From: Streptomyces sp. NBC_00223
Lineage (GTDB): Bacteria > Actinomycetota > Actinomycetes > Streptomycetales > Streptomycetaceae
Direction of reading: 5' to 3'
Assembly (NCBI RefSeq): GCF_036199905.1
Contig: NZ_CP108109.1
Span: 744,001 to 808,000 of the forward strand
DNA: 64,000 bases
Shown: piece by piece, positions 17,411 to 26,145 of the stretch
How positions within the stretch are numbered: position 1 is the first letter of the stretch
Layout: each line of letters opens with the position of its first letter
Position numbers and translations under genes: made by a program
The notes under the pieces: model-generated
Database searches by the model: none
Seen by the model: the letters and a program-made list of their open reading frames with translations, nothing else
What the model was told of the DNA's origin: nothing

Positions 17411-18633
17411 GCCGGTTCCAGTTCGGTCTCGGACTCGATCCGGTCGGGGTCGAGTTCCATGCCGAGGCCGGGGGTGTCGTCCAGGACCAGTTCGCCGTCG
17501 ACCGGCTCGACGCGGTGCCGCAGGAAGTGCTGGGTCACCGTGCTGAACTTGATCAAAAACTCCTGCTGCGGGGTGTGGATGGGCGACTGGGTGGCCGAGA
17601 AGTGCAGCGTGGCCTGGGGAGAGGTGCCGTGCGGCATGGTGATGAGGTCGTGCGCGGTGGCGTATCCGGCGATCTTGAGCGTCTCGGACAGTCCGCCGGC
17701 CCAGTAGATGTCGGGCTGGAGCACATCGAGCGCCCCCTCGTCGACGAACCGCCGCAGCCCCCACCGGGTGTACTCGTGCTCGCCGCCGGCCACCGGGATG
17801 CTGATGCGCTGCCGGATGCGCTTGTAGCTGTCGACCCGGTCGGCCATCACCGGCTCCTCGATCCACCGGGGCCGGTACTCTGCCACGCGTTCGGCCAGGG
17901 CCACGGTGTAGGGGACGTCGAGGGCGGTCCAGAAGTCGATCATGATGTCGTCGTCCTCGCCGATGGCCTCCCGGACCGTCCTTACGACGTCGACGTTGCG
18001 CCGCAGCCCCTCGTGCCCGCTCATCGGGCCGTACCGCAGAAACCACTTCTGCGCGCGGTAGCCCTGCGCCTGCGCCCACTTGGCGCGCTCGCGGACCATC
18101 CCCAGATCGCCGACGCCGAAGCCGAACATGCTGGCGTAGGCCGGTACGGTCTCGCGGGTGGGGCCGCCGGCCAGGCGGTACGCCGGCACGCCGAACCACT
18201 TGCCGCGCAGGTCCCACAGGGCGCAGTCGATCGCGCTGATCGCCATCATCCCGTCGCCCTGCCGTCCGTGCGAGAGCGTCCGGTGCATCACGTCCCACAG
18301 ATACTCGCTGGCGAGCGGGTCGCAGCCGGTGACCACGGGGGCCAGATGCAGTCCCACCAGCATGGCGGCGGACGGGGCCAGCGGCCCGGCGACACCGCTG
18401 ACGCCCTCGTCCGTGTCGATCTGGAGGAAGGTCGAGGCGAGCCGCAGATGGTGGTCGTCGATCTGCTCGCCCCGCTCGAAGTAGGTGACGGCCTGGCCGA
18501 CTTCGGGCCGCCAGCGGTCCTCGCGGTAGTGCGGGTAGACGTCCAGGGGACGTACCGCCCGGTCCTCCCAGTGCGGGCCCTCGGTTTCCGCGGTGCCCCG
18601 CACCCGGCGCAGCCGTATCGCGGTGATCTTCAT
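17407..18633 (-). CDS. enolase-superfamily sugar-acid dehydratase (mandelate racemase subgroup)
   Basis: This 408-residue enzyme would dehydrate an acid sugar to a 2-keto-3-deoxy acid. Metal ligands are seen in MIDFWTAL (Asp), RWIEEPV (Glu) and GEHEYT (Glu). A Lys-containing KWFLRYGP strand and the His of MPHGTSPQATLHFS supply the acid/base groups. The KWFLRYGP element and the long N-terminal capping domain resemble L-rhamnonate dehydratases, but other acid-sugar dehydratases cannot be ruled out. The ATG at 18633 follows AAAGG. It is the first of three overlapping enzyme genes after the importer. Confidence 0.85.
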   Translation of the reverse strand: MKITAIRLRRVRGTAETEGPHWEDRAVRPLDVYPHYREDRWRPEVGQAVTYFERGEQIDDHHLRLASTFLQIDTDEGVSGVAGPLAPSAAMLVGLHLAPVVTGCDPLASEYLWDVMHRTLSHGRQGDGMMAISAIDCALWDLRGKWFGVPAYRLAGGPTRETVPAYASMFGFGVGDLGMVRERAKWAQAQGYRAQKWFLRYGPMSGHEGLRRNVDVVRTVREAIGEDDDIMIDFWTALDVPYTVALAERVAEYRPRWIEEPVMADRVDSYKRIRQRISIPVAGGEHEYTRWGLRRFVDEGALDVLQPDIYWAGGLSETLKIAGYATAHDLITMPHGTSPQATLHFSATQSPIHTPQQEFLIKFSTVTQHFLRHRVEPVDGELVLDDTPGLGMELDPDRIESETELEPA

Positions 18634-18688
18634 GCTCTGCCTTTCGCTCTGCTTGGGTGGACCGCGCGCCGCGCGCTCCGGGCACGGC

Positions 18689-19585
18689 TCAGACCCCGCT
18701 CATCGCACCGGCGTTCAGCCCCTGGACCAGGTAGCGCTGGAAGACCAGGTAGAGGACGACGACGGGCAGGGAGCTGATGACGGCGGCGGCCATCAGCTCG
18801 CCGTACAGCGGAAGTCCGGAGTCGGCCTGGGTGTTGGCGAAGCCCTGCATGACGATGGCCAGCGGCTGGGTGTCGGACTTGGTCAGCACGCTCGCGAACA
18901 GCACGTCGTTCCATCCGACGAGGAAGGAGAAGACGAAGGCCACGACGATCGCGGGCAGGCTGAGCGGCAGGATCACCCGGAAGACGGTCCGCAGGGGTCC
19001 GCATCCGTCGATGGCCGCGGCCTCGTCCAGTTCGCGCGGGACCGTCTGGAGGTAGCCGGCCAGCAGCCAGGTGGACAGCGGCAGTCCGAACGTCATGTAG
19101 GTGAAGATGATGACGCCGTATCCGCCGATCAGATGGACGCCCAGCGTGGTCTGGAGCCAGGAGAAGACCGCGAACAGCGGCAGGACCAGGGTGGTGCCCG
19201 GTACGGTCTGGGTGCCGATCAGCGTCTGGAGGAAGACCTTCCTGCCGCGGAAGCGGTAGCGGGTCAGCGGGTAGGCCGCCAGCAGCCCGAGGATCACGGA
19301 GGCCAGGGACGAGACCCCGGCGATGATGACGGTGTGCAGGATGCCGGAGGCCAACGGCGCGTCGGACCACATGGCCCGGTAGTTGTGCAGCAGGGGGCCG
19401 TCGAGGCTCACCTCGCCCAGGGCCGCGCGGGTGTCCGGGCTCAGGGACAGCAGCAGCATGTAGCCGACCGGGACGAGCGTGGTGACCGAGAGCACCACCA
19501 CGACGAGCCGGGCCAGCCAGGCGGGCAGGATACGGTCCGGCTGGCTCAGGCGCGGGCTACGGGTCCGGGGCGCGGAAGCGGACAT
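18689..19585 (-). CDS. carbohydrate ABC transporter permease (MalG type)
   Basis: This 298-residue inner-membrane permease has six spans and the EAA loop ELDEAAAIDGCGPLRTVFRVILPLSLP near residue 190, where the importer ATPase docks. The start is ATG at 19585, behind GAGGA; a longer frame from 19651 would begin within the end of the upstream permease region and lacks a site. It pairs with the MalF-like protein and binding lipoprotein upstream. No ATPase is encoded in the operon, so a shared MsiK-type ATPase elsewhere is likely, as usual in Streptomyces. Confidence 0.9.
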   Translation of the reverse strand: MSASAPRTRSPRLSQPDRILPAWLARLVVVVLSVTTLVPVGYMLLLSLSPDTRAALGEVSLDGPLLHNYRAMWSDAPLASGILHTVIIAGVSSLASVILGLLAAYPLTRYRFRGRKVFLQTLIGTQTVPGTTLVLPLFAVFSWLQTTLGVHLIGGYGVIIFTYMTFGLPLSTWLLAGYLQTVPRELDEAAAIDGCGPLRTVFRVILPLSLPAIVVAFVFSFLVGWNDVLFASVLTKSDTQPLAIVMQGFANTQADSGLPLYGELMAAAVISSLPVVVLYLVFQRYLVQGLNAGAMSGV

Positions 19586-19647
19586 CAGGGGTCCTCGTTT
19601 TCTCGCCGACCGGACGGTCCCGGCCGCCGGTCGCGTCGCCGGGGCGC

Positions 19648-20652
19648 TCATTCGGGTTCGTCCGTCATACGGGTGGCCCGCAGATAGATGTATCCGGGCA
19701 CGATCAGGATGATCATCATCAGGACCGCCATGGCGCTGGCGACGCCGTAGTCGAATGTCGAGAAGGCGCGGAAGTACGCGTTGATCGGCAGCACGTTCAC
19801 CGAGGCCGGCGGCGGCGAGGAGAACATCACGTACGCGAGCGTGAAGTTGCCGAAGTGGTAGAGCGTGGACAGCAGTACGCCCAGCTTCAGCAGCCCGCTC
19901 ATCTGCGGCAGCACGATCCTGCGGAGTTTCGTCAGCGGGGAGGCGCCGTCCATCTCGGCCGCCTCCAGCTGCTCACGCGGGATGGTCTGGAGCCCGGCGA
20001 GCACCAGCAGATAGATGAACGGCCACTGCGCCCACATATTGGTGAACGTCATCGCCCAGAAGGCGTTCGGCCCGATCAGCCAGTACGTGTCCTGGCTGGC
20101 CAGCCCGACATGGCCGAGCACCCGGTCCACCAGCCCGTAGTGGTTGAGGAACATGATCCGGGCCAGCAGCGCGGTGACGAACATCGGAATGATGTGCGGG
20201 ATCAGATACAGCGCCCGCACCACACCGTGGCCGCGGAAGGGTCGGTGCACCGACAGCGCGGCCAGGAAGCCGACCGGCACCACGACCAGGGTCGTCAGCA
20301 GGGAGAACGCCACACTGATGCCGAGTGACCTGGCCGCGCCCACCCCCTGCACGCTGGGGCCGGTGAACGCCTCCTTGAAGTTGCGCAGCCCCGACCAGGG
20401 GGCGTGCACCCAGTCGCGCAGCGTGCTCACATTGACGTCGTGCAGGCTCATGTCGACGGTGAGCGCCACCGGGACGAGCACGACCGCCAGCAGCGCCGCC
20501 CCGCAGGGGACGAGCATCCACAGGGGCCGGCGGCCGCGGCCCGCCGCTTTCGGGGCGGGCCCGCCGGCCGGCACGTCCGGCCGGCCGGCGGTGACCGCGT
20601 CCCCGGACGCCCGCAGCGCGGAGTCTGCGGAGTCTTCGGAGTAGGTCTTCAT
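19648..20652 (-). CDS. carbohydrate ABC transporter permease (MalF type)
   Basis: This 334-residue permease has a 40-residue polar N-terminus and six hydrophobic spans. The EAA motif EQLEAAEMDGASPLTKLRRIVLPQM is present near residue 215. The ATG at 20652 follows AGCAGGA; an in-frame GTG twelve bases upstream is possible. The gene starts eight bases after the binding protein stop. It forms the heterodimeric channel with the MalG-type protein. Confidence 0.9.
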   Translation of the reverse strand: MKTYSEDSADSALRASGDAVTAGRPDVPAGGPAPKAAGRGRRPLWMLVPCGAALLAVVLVPVALTVDMSLHDVNVSTLRDWVHAPWSGLRNFKEAFTGPSVQGVGAARSLGISVAFSLLTTLVVVPVGFLAALSVHRPFRGHGVVRALYLIPHIIPMFVTALLARIMFLNHYGLVDRVLGHVGLASQDTYWLIGPNAFWAMTFTNMWAQWPFIYLLVLAGLQTIPREQLEAAEMDGASPLTKLRRIVLPQMSGLLKLGVLLSTLYHFGNFTLAYVMFSSPPPASVNVLPINAYFRAFSTFDYGVASAMAVLMMIILIVPGYIYLRATRMTDEPE

Positions 20653-20660
20653 GGTCCTGC

Positions 20661-22076
20661 TCACAGATGGGCCTGAACGGCTTTGTTCTGGTTGGCCAGT
20701 TGGGCGGTCAGATAGTCGGGCTTCCAGCTCCCCGTCGTGGCGAGGTTCCCGGCCACGTTCTTGATCGCCGTGCCGATACCGGTCTGGATGTACGACCAGG
20801 CGCCGGTGAACTCGGTCGGCTCCTCCTGCCCGGCGACCGCGATCAGCGGCTTGGCCTCCGGGTGGTCGGTGGCCAGTTGGTCCATGCCCGCGGTGGTGGC
20901 GGGCATCCAGCCGGTGAGTTCGTACTGCTTCTTGTTGACCGACGGGCTGACACTGGCCTTGGCCAAGGCGAGCGCGAGATCCTTCTTGCCCTTGGCGTAG
21001 CTGGGGATCGCCCAGTCACGGCCGGCCACGATGCTCTGCGCCGGGGTGCCGCCGGCCGGGCGCTCGGTCATGCCGTAGGGCACGTTCGGCATCGGGGCGA
21101 GGCCGATGTCCTTGGCGATGGGCTGGTCGGCGGCGGCAAGCTGGACGCTGTTGGTGGCGATCGGCAGCATGGCCACCTTGCCGCCCAGGAAGGCCGCGAC
21201 CATCTGGGCGTTGTTCCAGGTCAGCGACTCGGCCGGGGCGACCTTGTGCTGGTAGATCTGGGCGAAGTAGAAGTCCACGGCGCTGTTGAGCTGGGGGCTG
21301 TCGAGGGCGGCGGTCTTTCCGTCCTTCGACAGGAAGCCGCTGCCGCCGAGCTGGTGGGTGTAGGACCAGGCGAACTTCCACGGGTCGAAGCCGTCCGCGG
21401 GGTCGATGCCGACACCGTGCACCCCGGGGTTGGCCTTCTGGAGCCGCTTGGCGTCGTCGATCCATTCGGTCCAGGTGGTCGGCGGCCTGTCGATGCCCGC
21501 CTTGGCGAACATCGCGGTGTTGTACGCCATGACGTACGGCACCGTGGTGTGCGGGATGCCGATCTCCTTGCCCTCGCCCTTGCCGGACATCGACAGCAGC
21601 GCGGGGATGAAGGTGTCCCGGCCGCCGACCGCCTTCCAGTCGTCCTCGGTGAGGGTGAGGAAGCCGCCGGTCTCGTAGAGCGTGCCGCCGAAGCTGCTGC
21701 CGTAGTCCACGATGTCCGGGCCGGAGCCGGAGACCAGGGAGGTCTGGATGAGCGTGGTCTCCTGGTCGGGCGAGTTGAAGTACTGGAACTTCACGGTCGC
21801 GCCCGTGGTCGCCTTGAACTCCGCGGCCAGCGCCTTGTAGTACTCGGCGTACTGGCTGGCGAGTCCGGCGCCGGCCGCCGGGACCAGGGCGGTGATCACC
21901 TTGTCGCCGCCGGCCGTGTCGGAGGCACAGCCCGCCAGCGTGGTCGCGGCGACGGCGACCGCGCACACCAGCGCCCCGGGCCCCCGCAGGGCGGGCCCGC
22001 GCCGGCCCGCGGAGCCGGTCCCGGGCAGGGGCTGTCTGTTCCCGGCCGTGCGTCTGATCGTCATGCGTCTGTTCAT
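20661..22076 (-). CDS. extracellular solute-binding lipoprotein, family 1
   Basis: This 471-residue binding protein delivers an oligosaccharide or acid sugar to the MalF/MalG permeases. It has a long basic N-terminus and a lipobox LAGC near residue 50. The family 1 features are VSGSGPDIVDYGSSFGG, the VPYVMAYNTAMFAKAGIDRPPTTW region and WNNAQMVAAFLGGKVAMLPIA. Aromatic residues in the cleft are frequent, as expected for a sugar. The ATG at 22076 overlaps the oxidoreductase gene by four bases, behind GGAGG. The ligand is not deducible. Confidence 0.9.
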   Translation of the reverse strand: MNRRMTIRRTAGNRQPLPGTGSAGRRGPALRGPGALVCAVAVAATTLAGCASDTAGGDKVITALVPAAGAGLASQYAEYYKALAAEFKATTGATVKFQYFNSPDQETTLIQTSLVSGSGPDIVDYGSSFGGTLYETGGFLTLTEDDWKAVGGRDTFIPALLSMSGKGEGKEIGIPHTTVPYVMAYNTAMFAKAGIDRPPTTWTEWIDDAKRLQKANPGVHGVGIDPADGFDPWKFAWSYTHQLGGSGFLSKDGKTAALDSPQLNSAVDFYFAQIYQHKVAPAESLTWNNAQMVAAFLGGKVAMLPIATNSVQLAAADQPIAKDIGLAPMPNVPYGMTERPAGGTPAQSIVAGRDWAIPSYAKGKKDLALALAKASVSPSVNKKQYELTGWMPATTAGMDQLATDHPEAKPLIAVAGQEEPTEFTGAWSYIQTGIGTAIKNVAGNLATTGSWKPDYLTAQLANQNKAVQAHL

Positions 22077-23140
22077 CGTGCTTCCACCTCCGCGTCCACG
22101 CCGGAAACCCGGACGAGTTGCCCGGTACGGGCCGATTCATAGAGAGCGAGGACGACTTCGAGCGAGGCGCGGGCGTCCCGGCCGCGCACGAGGGTGGACG
22201 AGGAGTAGCCGGGGTCGCGCAGTGTCCGTGCCACGTCGGCGAAGACATTGGCGGGCGGTCCGTCGCCCGCGTCGCCCGGCTCCGGGTCGAAGTCCCCGGT
22301 GGTCTTCCACATCGTGATGGCGTTGTCGATGGCGATGACGCTGCCCAGGTCGCCGTTGACCTCGCTGCGGCTGGTGGAGCCGCCGCCGTAGACGGGGTGC
22401 ACGGGGTTGGTGTTGTGGAAGGTGGCGGTGCCCACCAGCATGCCGATCGCGCCGCTGCGCATCTTCAGCAGCGCCGCCGCGGTGTCCTCGACCTCGATGT
22501 CATGGGTGAAGGTCCCGGTCAGCGCCTGGACGCTCTCCACCTCGCCGAGGTACCAGCGCAGCTTGTCCACCGCGTGGATGCTCTGGTTGATGACGATGCC
22601 GCCGCCGCTGTCGGCCAGCTTTCCGCGCCAGCCGCCGTCGGCGTCGTAGTACGACTGGGGGCGGTAGCACTTGTAACTGAAGTCGCCGAGCACGACCTTG
22701 CCCAGCGCGCCGGCCTCGATCGCCTGGTGGATACGGAAGTTCTCCGCCATGTACCGCAGATAGAACTCGCAGAAGAGCTCGACCCCGGCCTCCTCGCACG
22801 CGGTGATCATGGCGTCGGCGCGGTCGAGCGAGATCTCCAGGGGCTTGGTGACGAGGACGTGCTTGCCCGCCCGGGCCGCCTCGACGACGATGTCCCGGTG
22901 CTTGTTGCTCGGGGTGAACACCCCGATGACGTCGATGTCAGCGCGCGTCAGCAGCTCGCGGTAGTCGGTGGTCCAGTCGACGCCGTACCGGGCGCCGGTC
23001 TCCCGGGCGCGCTCGGCGTCCAGGTCGGCGACCGCCACCAGACGGGTGCCCGGGGTGGAGGTCACCGCCTCGGCGCTGGTCGCACCGAAGGCGCCGAGGC
23101 CGACAACGGCGAAGTTCACGGGTGGTTCGGGTGGCGTCAT
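22073..23140 (-). CDS. Gfo/Idh/MocA-family oxidoreductase
   Basis: This 355-residue NAD(P)-dependent sugar or cyclitol dehydrogenase has an N-terminal Rossmann motif GLGAFG, the HVLVTKPLEIS segment carrying the conserved Lys-Pro, and the C-terminal substrate domain with GGGIVINQSIHAVDKLRWYLG, whose His is the likely proton shuttle. It would oxidise a hydroxyl of the imported sugar. The ATG at 23140 follows GGAGG and lies three bases after the isomerase stop. It works in sequence with the isomerase encoded upstream. Confidence 0.9.
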   Translation of the reverse strand: MTPPEPPVNFAVVGLGAFGATSAEAVTSTPGTRLVAVADLDAERARETGARYGVDWTTDYRELLTRADIDVIGVFTPSNKHRDIVVEAARAGKHVLVTKPLEISLDRADAMITACEEAGVELFCEFYLRYMAENFRIHQAIEAGALGKVVLGDFSYKCYRPQSYYDADGGWRGKLADSGGGIVINQSIHAVDKLRWYLGEVESVQALTGTFTHDIEVEDTAAALLKMRSGAIGMLVGTATFHNTNPVHPVYGGGSTSRSEVNGDLGSVIAIDNAITMWKTTGDFDPEPGDAGDGPPANVFADVARTLRDPGYSSSTLVRGRDARASLEVVLALYESARTGQLVRVSGVDAEVEAR

Positions 23141-23143
23141 TGC

Positions 23144-24025
23144 CTACCTCCGGTAGATGTCGTCCACGATGGCTCGCAGATTCCTGATGTCGGACTGCAC
23201 GTCGCTGGTGAGCCCGGGATCGTCCTCGGGCCTGCGGGGGTGGTAGTTGCGCTCCACGGTGAGGAAGCCGTCGTAGCCGTGGTCGATCAGCGCGGGGAGG
23301 ATGGTCCGGTAGGGCACGTCGCCCTCTCCGGCGACGGCCCGCCGGGTGCCCGCTTTCGCGGGGTCGGCCGGGTCGGCGTGCAGATCCTTGATGTGGACGT
23401 CCACGACCGGCAGCCGCAGGGCCGCGGTCAGGCCGTCCAGGGGCGTTTCGCCCGAGCGCCAGGCGTTGGCGACGTCCCAGCACAGGGCGAGCGCCGGTGA
23501 GTCCAACCGCTCCAGGAGCAGGGCGGTCTCGCATGCCTGCCCGATGTGGCTGGCGCCCTCGGTCTCCACCATCAGCACCGCTCCCGCCCGTTCGGCGGCG
23601 CGGACCGAGGGGGCGAGCTGTTCCGCCAGTCGGTCCAGGCAGTCGGTGAAGTCCGGCCGGTCGGACCACATGGCGTAGTCGTCGTGACCGCGCAGCCAGG
23701 GCGCGAAGATCCGGATCAGCCGCGTGCCGAGGAGGTCCGCGTAACCGAGCATCCGGTCAAGCAGCCGTTCGGCCTCCTGGCGGCTCCCGTCGTCGTCGAG
23801 GAAGAATCCCCGGCCGTAGGGCGAACCGAGGGCCGAGACGCACAGGCCGTGGTCGTCGGCGATACGCCTGACCCGCCGTACGTCGTCGGGCTCCAGGTCC
23901 TTGATGTTGCGCCCCCGCACATTGCGCACGGCCAGGCCGTCCAGGCCCAGTTCGGCGGCGCCACGCGCGGCTGCGGTGAAGTCGGTGACGAAGTCGTCGC
24001 TGAAGACGCTCGTCCTGATCGCCAT
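23144..24025 (-). CDS. sugar phosphate isomerase/epimerase (AP endonuclease 2 fold)
   Basis: This 293-residue TIM-barrel protein of the xylose-isomerase-like family has metal-ligand candidates in VLMVETEG, LCWDVANAW, VDVHIKDLHAD and LTVERNYH. This arrangement fits epimerases, isomerases and keto-inositol dehydratases. The segment IRIFAPWL near residue 105 forms the barrel core. Such proteins commonly sit with Gfo/Idh/MocA oxidoreductases, and together they rework a keto sugar. The exact reaction is open. Confidence 0.85.
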   Translation of the reverse strand: MAIRTSVFSDDFVTDFTAAARGAAELGLDGLAVRNVRGRNIKDLEPDDVRRVRRIADDHGLCVSALGSPYGRGFFLDDDGSRQEAERLLDRMLGYADLLGTRLIRIFAPWLRGHDDYAMWSDRPDFTDCLDRLAEQLAPSVRAAERAGAVLMVETEGASHIGQACETALLLERLDSPALALCWDVANAWRSGETPLDGLTAALRLPVVDVHIKDLHADPADPAKAGTRRAVAGEGDVPYRTILPALIDHGYDGFLTVERNYHPRRPEDDPGLTSDVQSDIRNLRAIVDDIYRR

Positions 24026-24129
24026 GTGCTTCTCCCTCCCCTGTTCCTGTTCCGGTCGCCGTCGCTACGGGGACGGCCGGTGCTGCGGGTCGCCGCCGGG
24101 TGGTGGCCGGCGGTGCCGGCCGGCGGTGG

Positions 24130-25854
24130 TCAGCGGACGCGCCGGACCCGGTAGGCGGCCCGTCCGGTGCCGGCGAGGTCGATCCGCACCAGGCCGACCA
24201 GGCCGTGCCGGGACTCGTAGCCGTGCGGCAGGTGCACGGTGTGCAGCACCGGGCCCCCGGCCTCGACCACGACCTCCTCGTCGCCCGCCGTCAGACGGAC
24301 GCGGCCGCCGTCCACCCGGACCTCGGTGGTCCGGCCGTCGCCGCGGTCGCGCAGGTAGGGCACCAGCAGGCTGACCGGGTGGCCGGGCGCCTCCTCGACG
24401 ATCCGGGCCTCGTCCGGCCCGAGGTCGACCGCGATCCGGTAGGCGAGACCGTCGAAGTCCGCCACCGCCTCCAGCCGCCGGCCCGTCACGACGGCGGGCC
24501 CCCGGTCCGAGGGCCGCAGCGCGGCCACCGGCTGAATCGAGCGGTCGGGCCGGTGGACGGCGATGCCGAGCGTCAGCGGGGTCCCGGTCGCCATGTGATG
24601 CACCTGGCCGCCGAAGCGCAGCCGGCGGCGCGGGCCGAGGGTGAGGTCGGCGATGCCGAAGGCGTCGAACGCCTGGTCGGCGGTGACATAGCCGTCGCGC
24701 GGGCCGAGGTTGAGGTGCACCGACCAGCCGTCGGCGTGCAGCAGGGCGCGGTGCACGGGCTCGCCCTCGACCCGGGCGACGGGTTCGCGGTCCGCGGCGG
24801 TCCGCCCGGCAGGCTCCTCACCGGTGAATCCGGCGAGGACGGCGGTGGCCAGGAAGCCGAGCGGCAGGCTCACGTAGTGCGGGTCGGAGGTGTAGACCTC
24901 GTATCCCACCCGGTGATTCGCCGGCAGGACGTTCTCCACCGGGCTGAGATCGCCGGCGGGCCGGAAGCAGTCGGCCATCGCGTGCAGCGACCGTACGGCG
25001 GCGGCGTCTGCGGCCGCGGCCAGGGCCGGGTCGTCGGCCTTGACGAGGGCCGCCGCCTGGTGGAAGTACGAGCACTGGGCGCCGAGCGTCCACACCTGGC
25101 CGGTACTGCGGTGGGCGCCCGCGAGCGAACCGCTGGAGAGCTGGACGGCGAGGCTGCGGCGCAGCCCGGTGACCAGCAGCCGTTCGAGGTCCTTGCGGTG
25201 GGCGCCCGCGTATCCGTCGGCCAGCAGGTAGAGGAGATGGACCCGGGTGAAGAGGTCGTAGGAGTTGGGCAGCCCCGGTTCGCGGTAGAAGCCCGCTTCG
25301 AGGTCGATCGCCTCGGTGAGGAACGGTTCCAGCCACTCGTCCATCCGGCCCTGGTCGTACGGTGACAGGCCGTCGCCGATGCGCAGCCACTCGCCGGACA
25401 TCCACACCGACGCCCAGTTCACGGGCGGGCGCTTGTTGAAGGCGTCGGGCACGGCGACCCGCCGTATTCGCTCGGCCACCGGGTCGAGGTCCGGGGCGCC
25501 GACCGCGCGCAGCAGCCGCAGCGCGCGGAGCGCCGGCGGCCACATGAAGTCCCGCAGGTTGTCGGTGCCGGGGCTGCCGACAGCCGGGTAGTAGCGGGTG
25601 GTCGGCGTCGGGCTGTCCGGGTCGAGCAGGTGGTCGAGCGTCGCGGTCAGCCCGCGGCGGGCCGCGTCGGCGTACCGGGCGCGTTCCGGGCCTTCGGTCA
25701 GGGACGCGAGGGCGGCGTTCACATAGGCGTAGTAGGCGGTTCCGTACTGGGTGGGCTCGGCGAAGACGGGGTCGTGGAGTTCGCCGGAGGGCTGGAGGTG
25801 CGCCGAGAGTCCCTCGGCTCCGCGCCGCAGGACGTGCAGGGCGGGACTGGTCAT
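24130..25854 (-). CDS. unrecognised 574-residue protein, possibly an (alpha/alpha)-barrel glycan-active enzyme
   Basis: It begins at ATG 25854 behind AAGGAG and is first in the operon. The N-terminal 380 residues are helical, with repeated aromatic and acidic motifs (GTAYYAYVNAALASL, RDFMWPPALRALRLL, NWASVWMSGEWLRIGDGL, YDLFTRVHLLYLLADGY, CSYFHQAAALV). They recall the (alpha/alpha)6 toroids of polysaccharide lyases and unsaturated glycan hydrolases. The last 200 residues are beta-rich (DGWSVHLNLGPRDGYV, RRRLRFGGQVHHMATG), as in the supporting sandwich of such enzymes. There is no signal peptide, so it would act on an imported oligosaccharide. The family is my inference; I cannot name a catalytic residue. 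Confidence 0.7.
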   Translation of the reverse strand: MTSPALHVLRRGAEGLSAHLQPSGELHDPVFAEPTQYGTAYYAYVNAALASLTEGPERARYADAARRGLTATLDHLLDPDSPTPTTRYYPAVGSPGTDNLRDFMWPPALRALRLLRAVGAPDLDPVAERIRRVAVPDAFNKRPPVNWASVWMSGEWLRIGDGLSPYDQGRMDEWLEPFLTEAIDLEAGFYREPGLPNSYDLFTRVHLLYLLADGYAGAHRKDLERLLVTGLRRSLAVQLSSGSLAGAHRSTGQVWTLGAQCSYFHQAAALVKADDPALAAAADAAAVRSLHAMADCFRPAGDLSPVENVLPANHRVGYEVYTSDPHYVSLPLGFLATAVLAGFTGEEPAGRTAADREPVARVEGEPVHRALLHADGWSVHLNLGPRDGYVTADQAFDAFGIADLTLGPRRRLRFGGQVHHMATGTPLTLGIAVHRPDRSIQPVAALRPSDRGPAVVTGRRLEAVADFDGLAYRIAVDLGPDEARIVEEAPGHPVSLLVPYLRDRGDGRTTEVRVDGGRVRLTAGDEEVVVEAGGPVLHTVHLPHGYESRHGLVGLVRIDLAGTGRAAYRVRRVR

Positions 25855-26044
25855 GGTGACGGCTCCTTCGCCGGGTCCCCGGCGCTGCGGATGGGGGAAA
25901 CGCCCGTGGCGGGGATGGGTGGCGGTAGGGGGAGGCGGGTGCTTCTCGCTGCTCGCGCAGAGGCGGCACCCCACACCGTGACGATCAACCTGGCGACGGT
26001 GCCGGCCTTGCGATGGCCTGAACACTACGCCCGAGTCCGACATT

Positions 26045-26077
26045 GTCAACTGTTAACAGTCAACGTTGACTGTTGAC
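26045..26077. promoter_or_regulatory. GntR/FadR operator array in a divergent promoter
   Basis: Five copies of GTCAAC or its complement-like forms lie at 26045 (GTCAAC), 26052 (GTTAAC), 26059 (GTCAAC), 26065 (GTTGAC) and 26072 (GTTGAC). They build two overlapping perfect palindromes: ACTGTTAACAGT at 26049-26060 and AACAGTCAACGTTGACTGTT at 26055-26074. The array is midway between the divergent catabolic operon and the FadR-type gene. It is clearly less GC-rich than its surroundings. It very probably binds the adjacent regulator. Confidence 0.75.
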
Positions 26078-26145
26078 CGTCGGCTGCTATCGTGTGGGAC
26101 GCCCTCGGCCGGCGTCGGCCGGGCAGCCTCTACGAGTGAGTGAGC

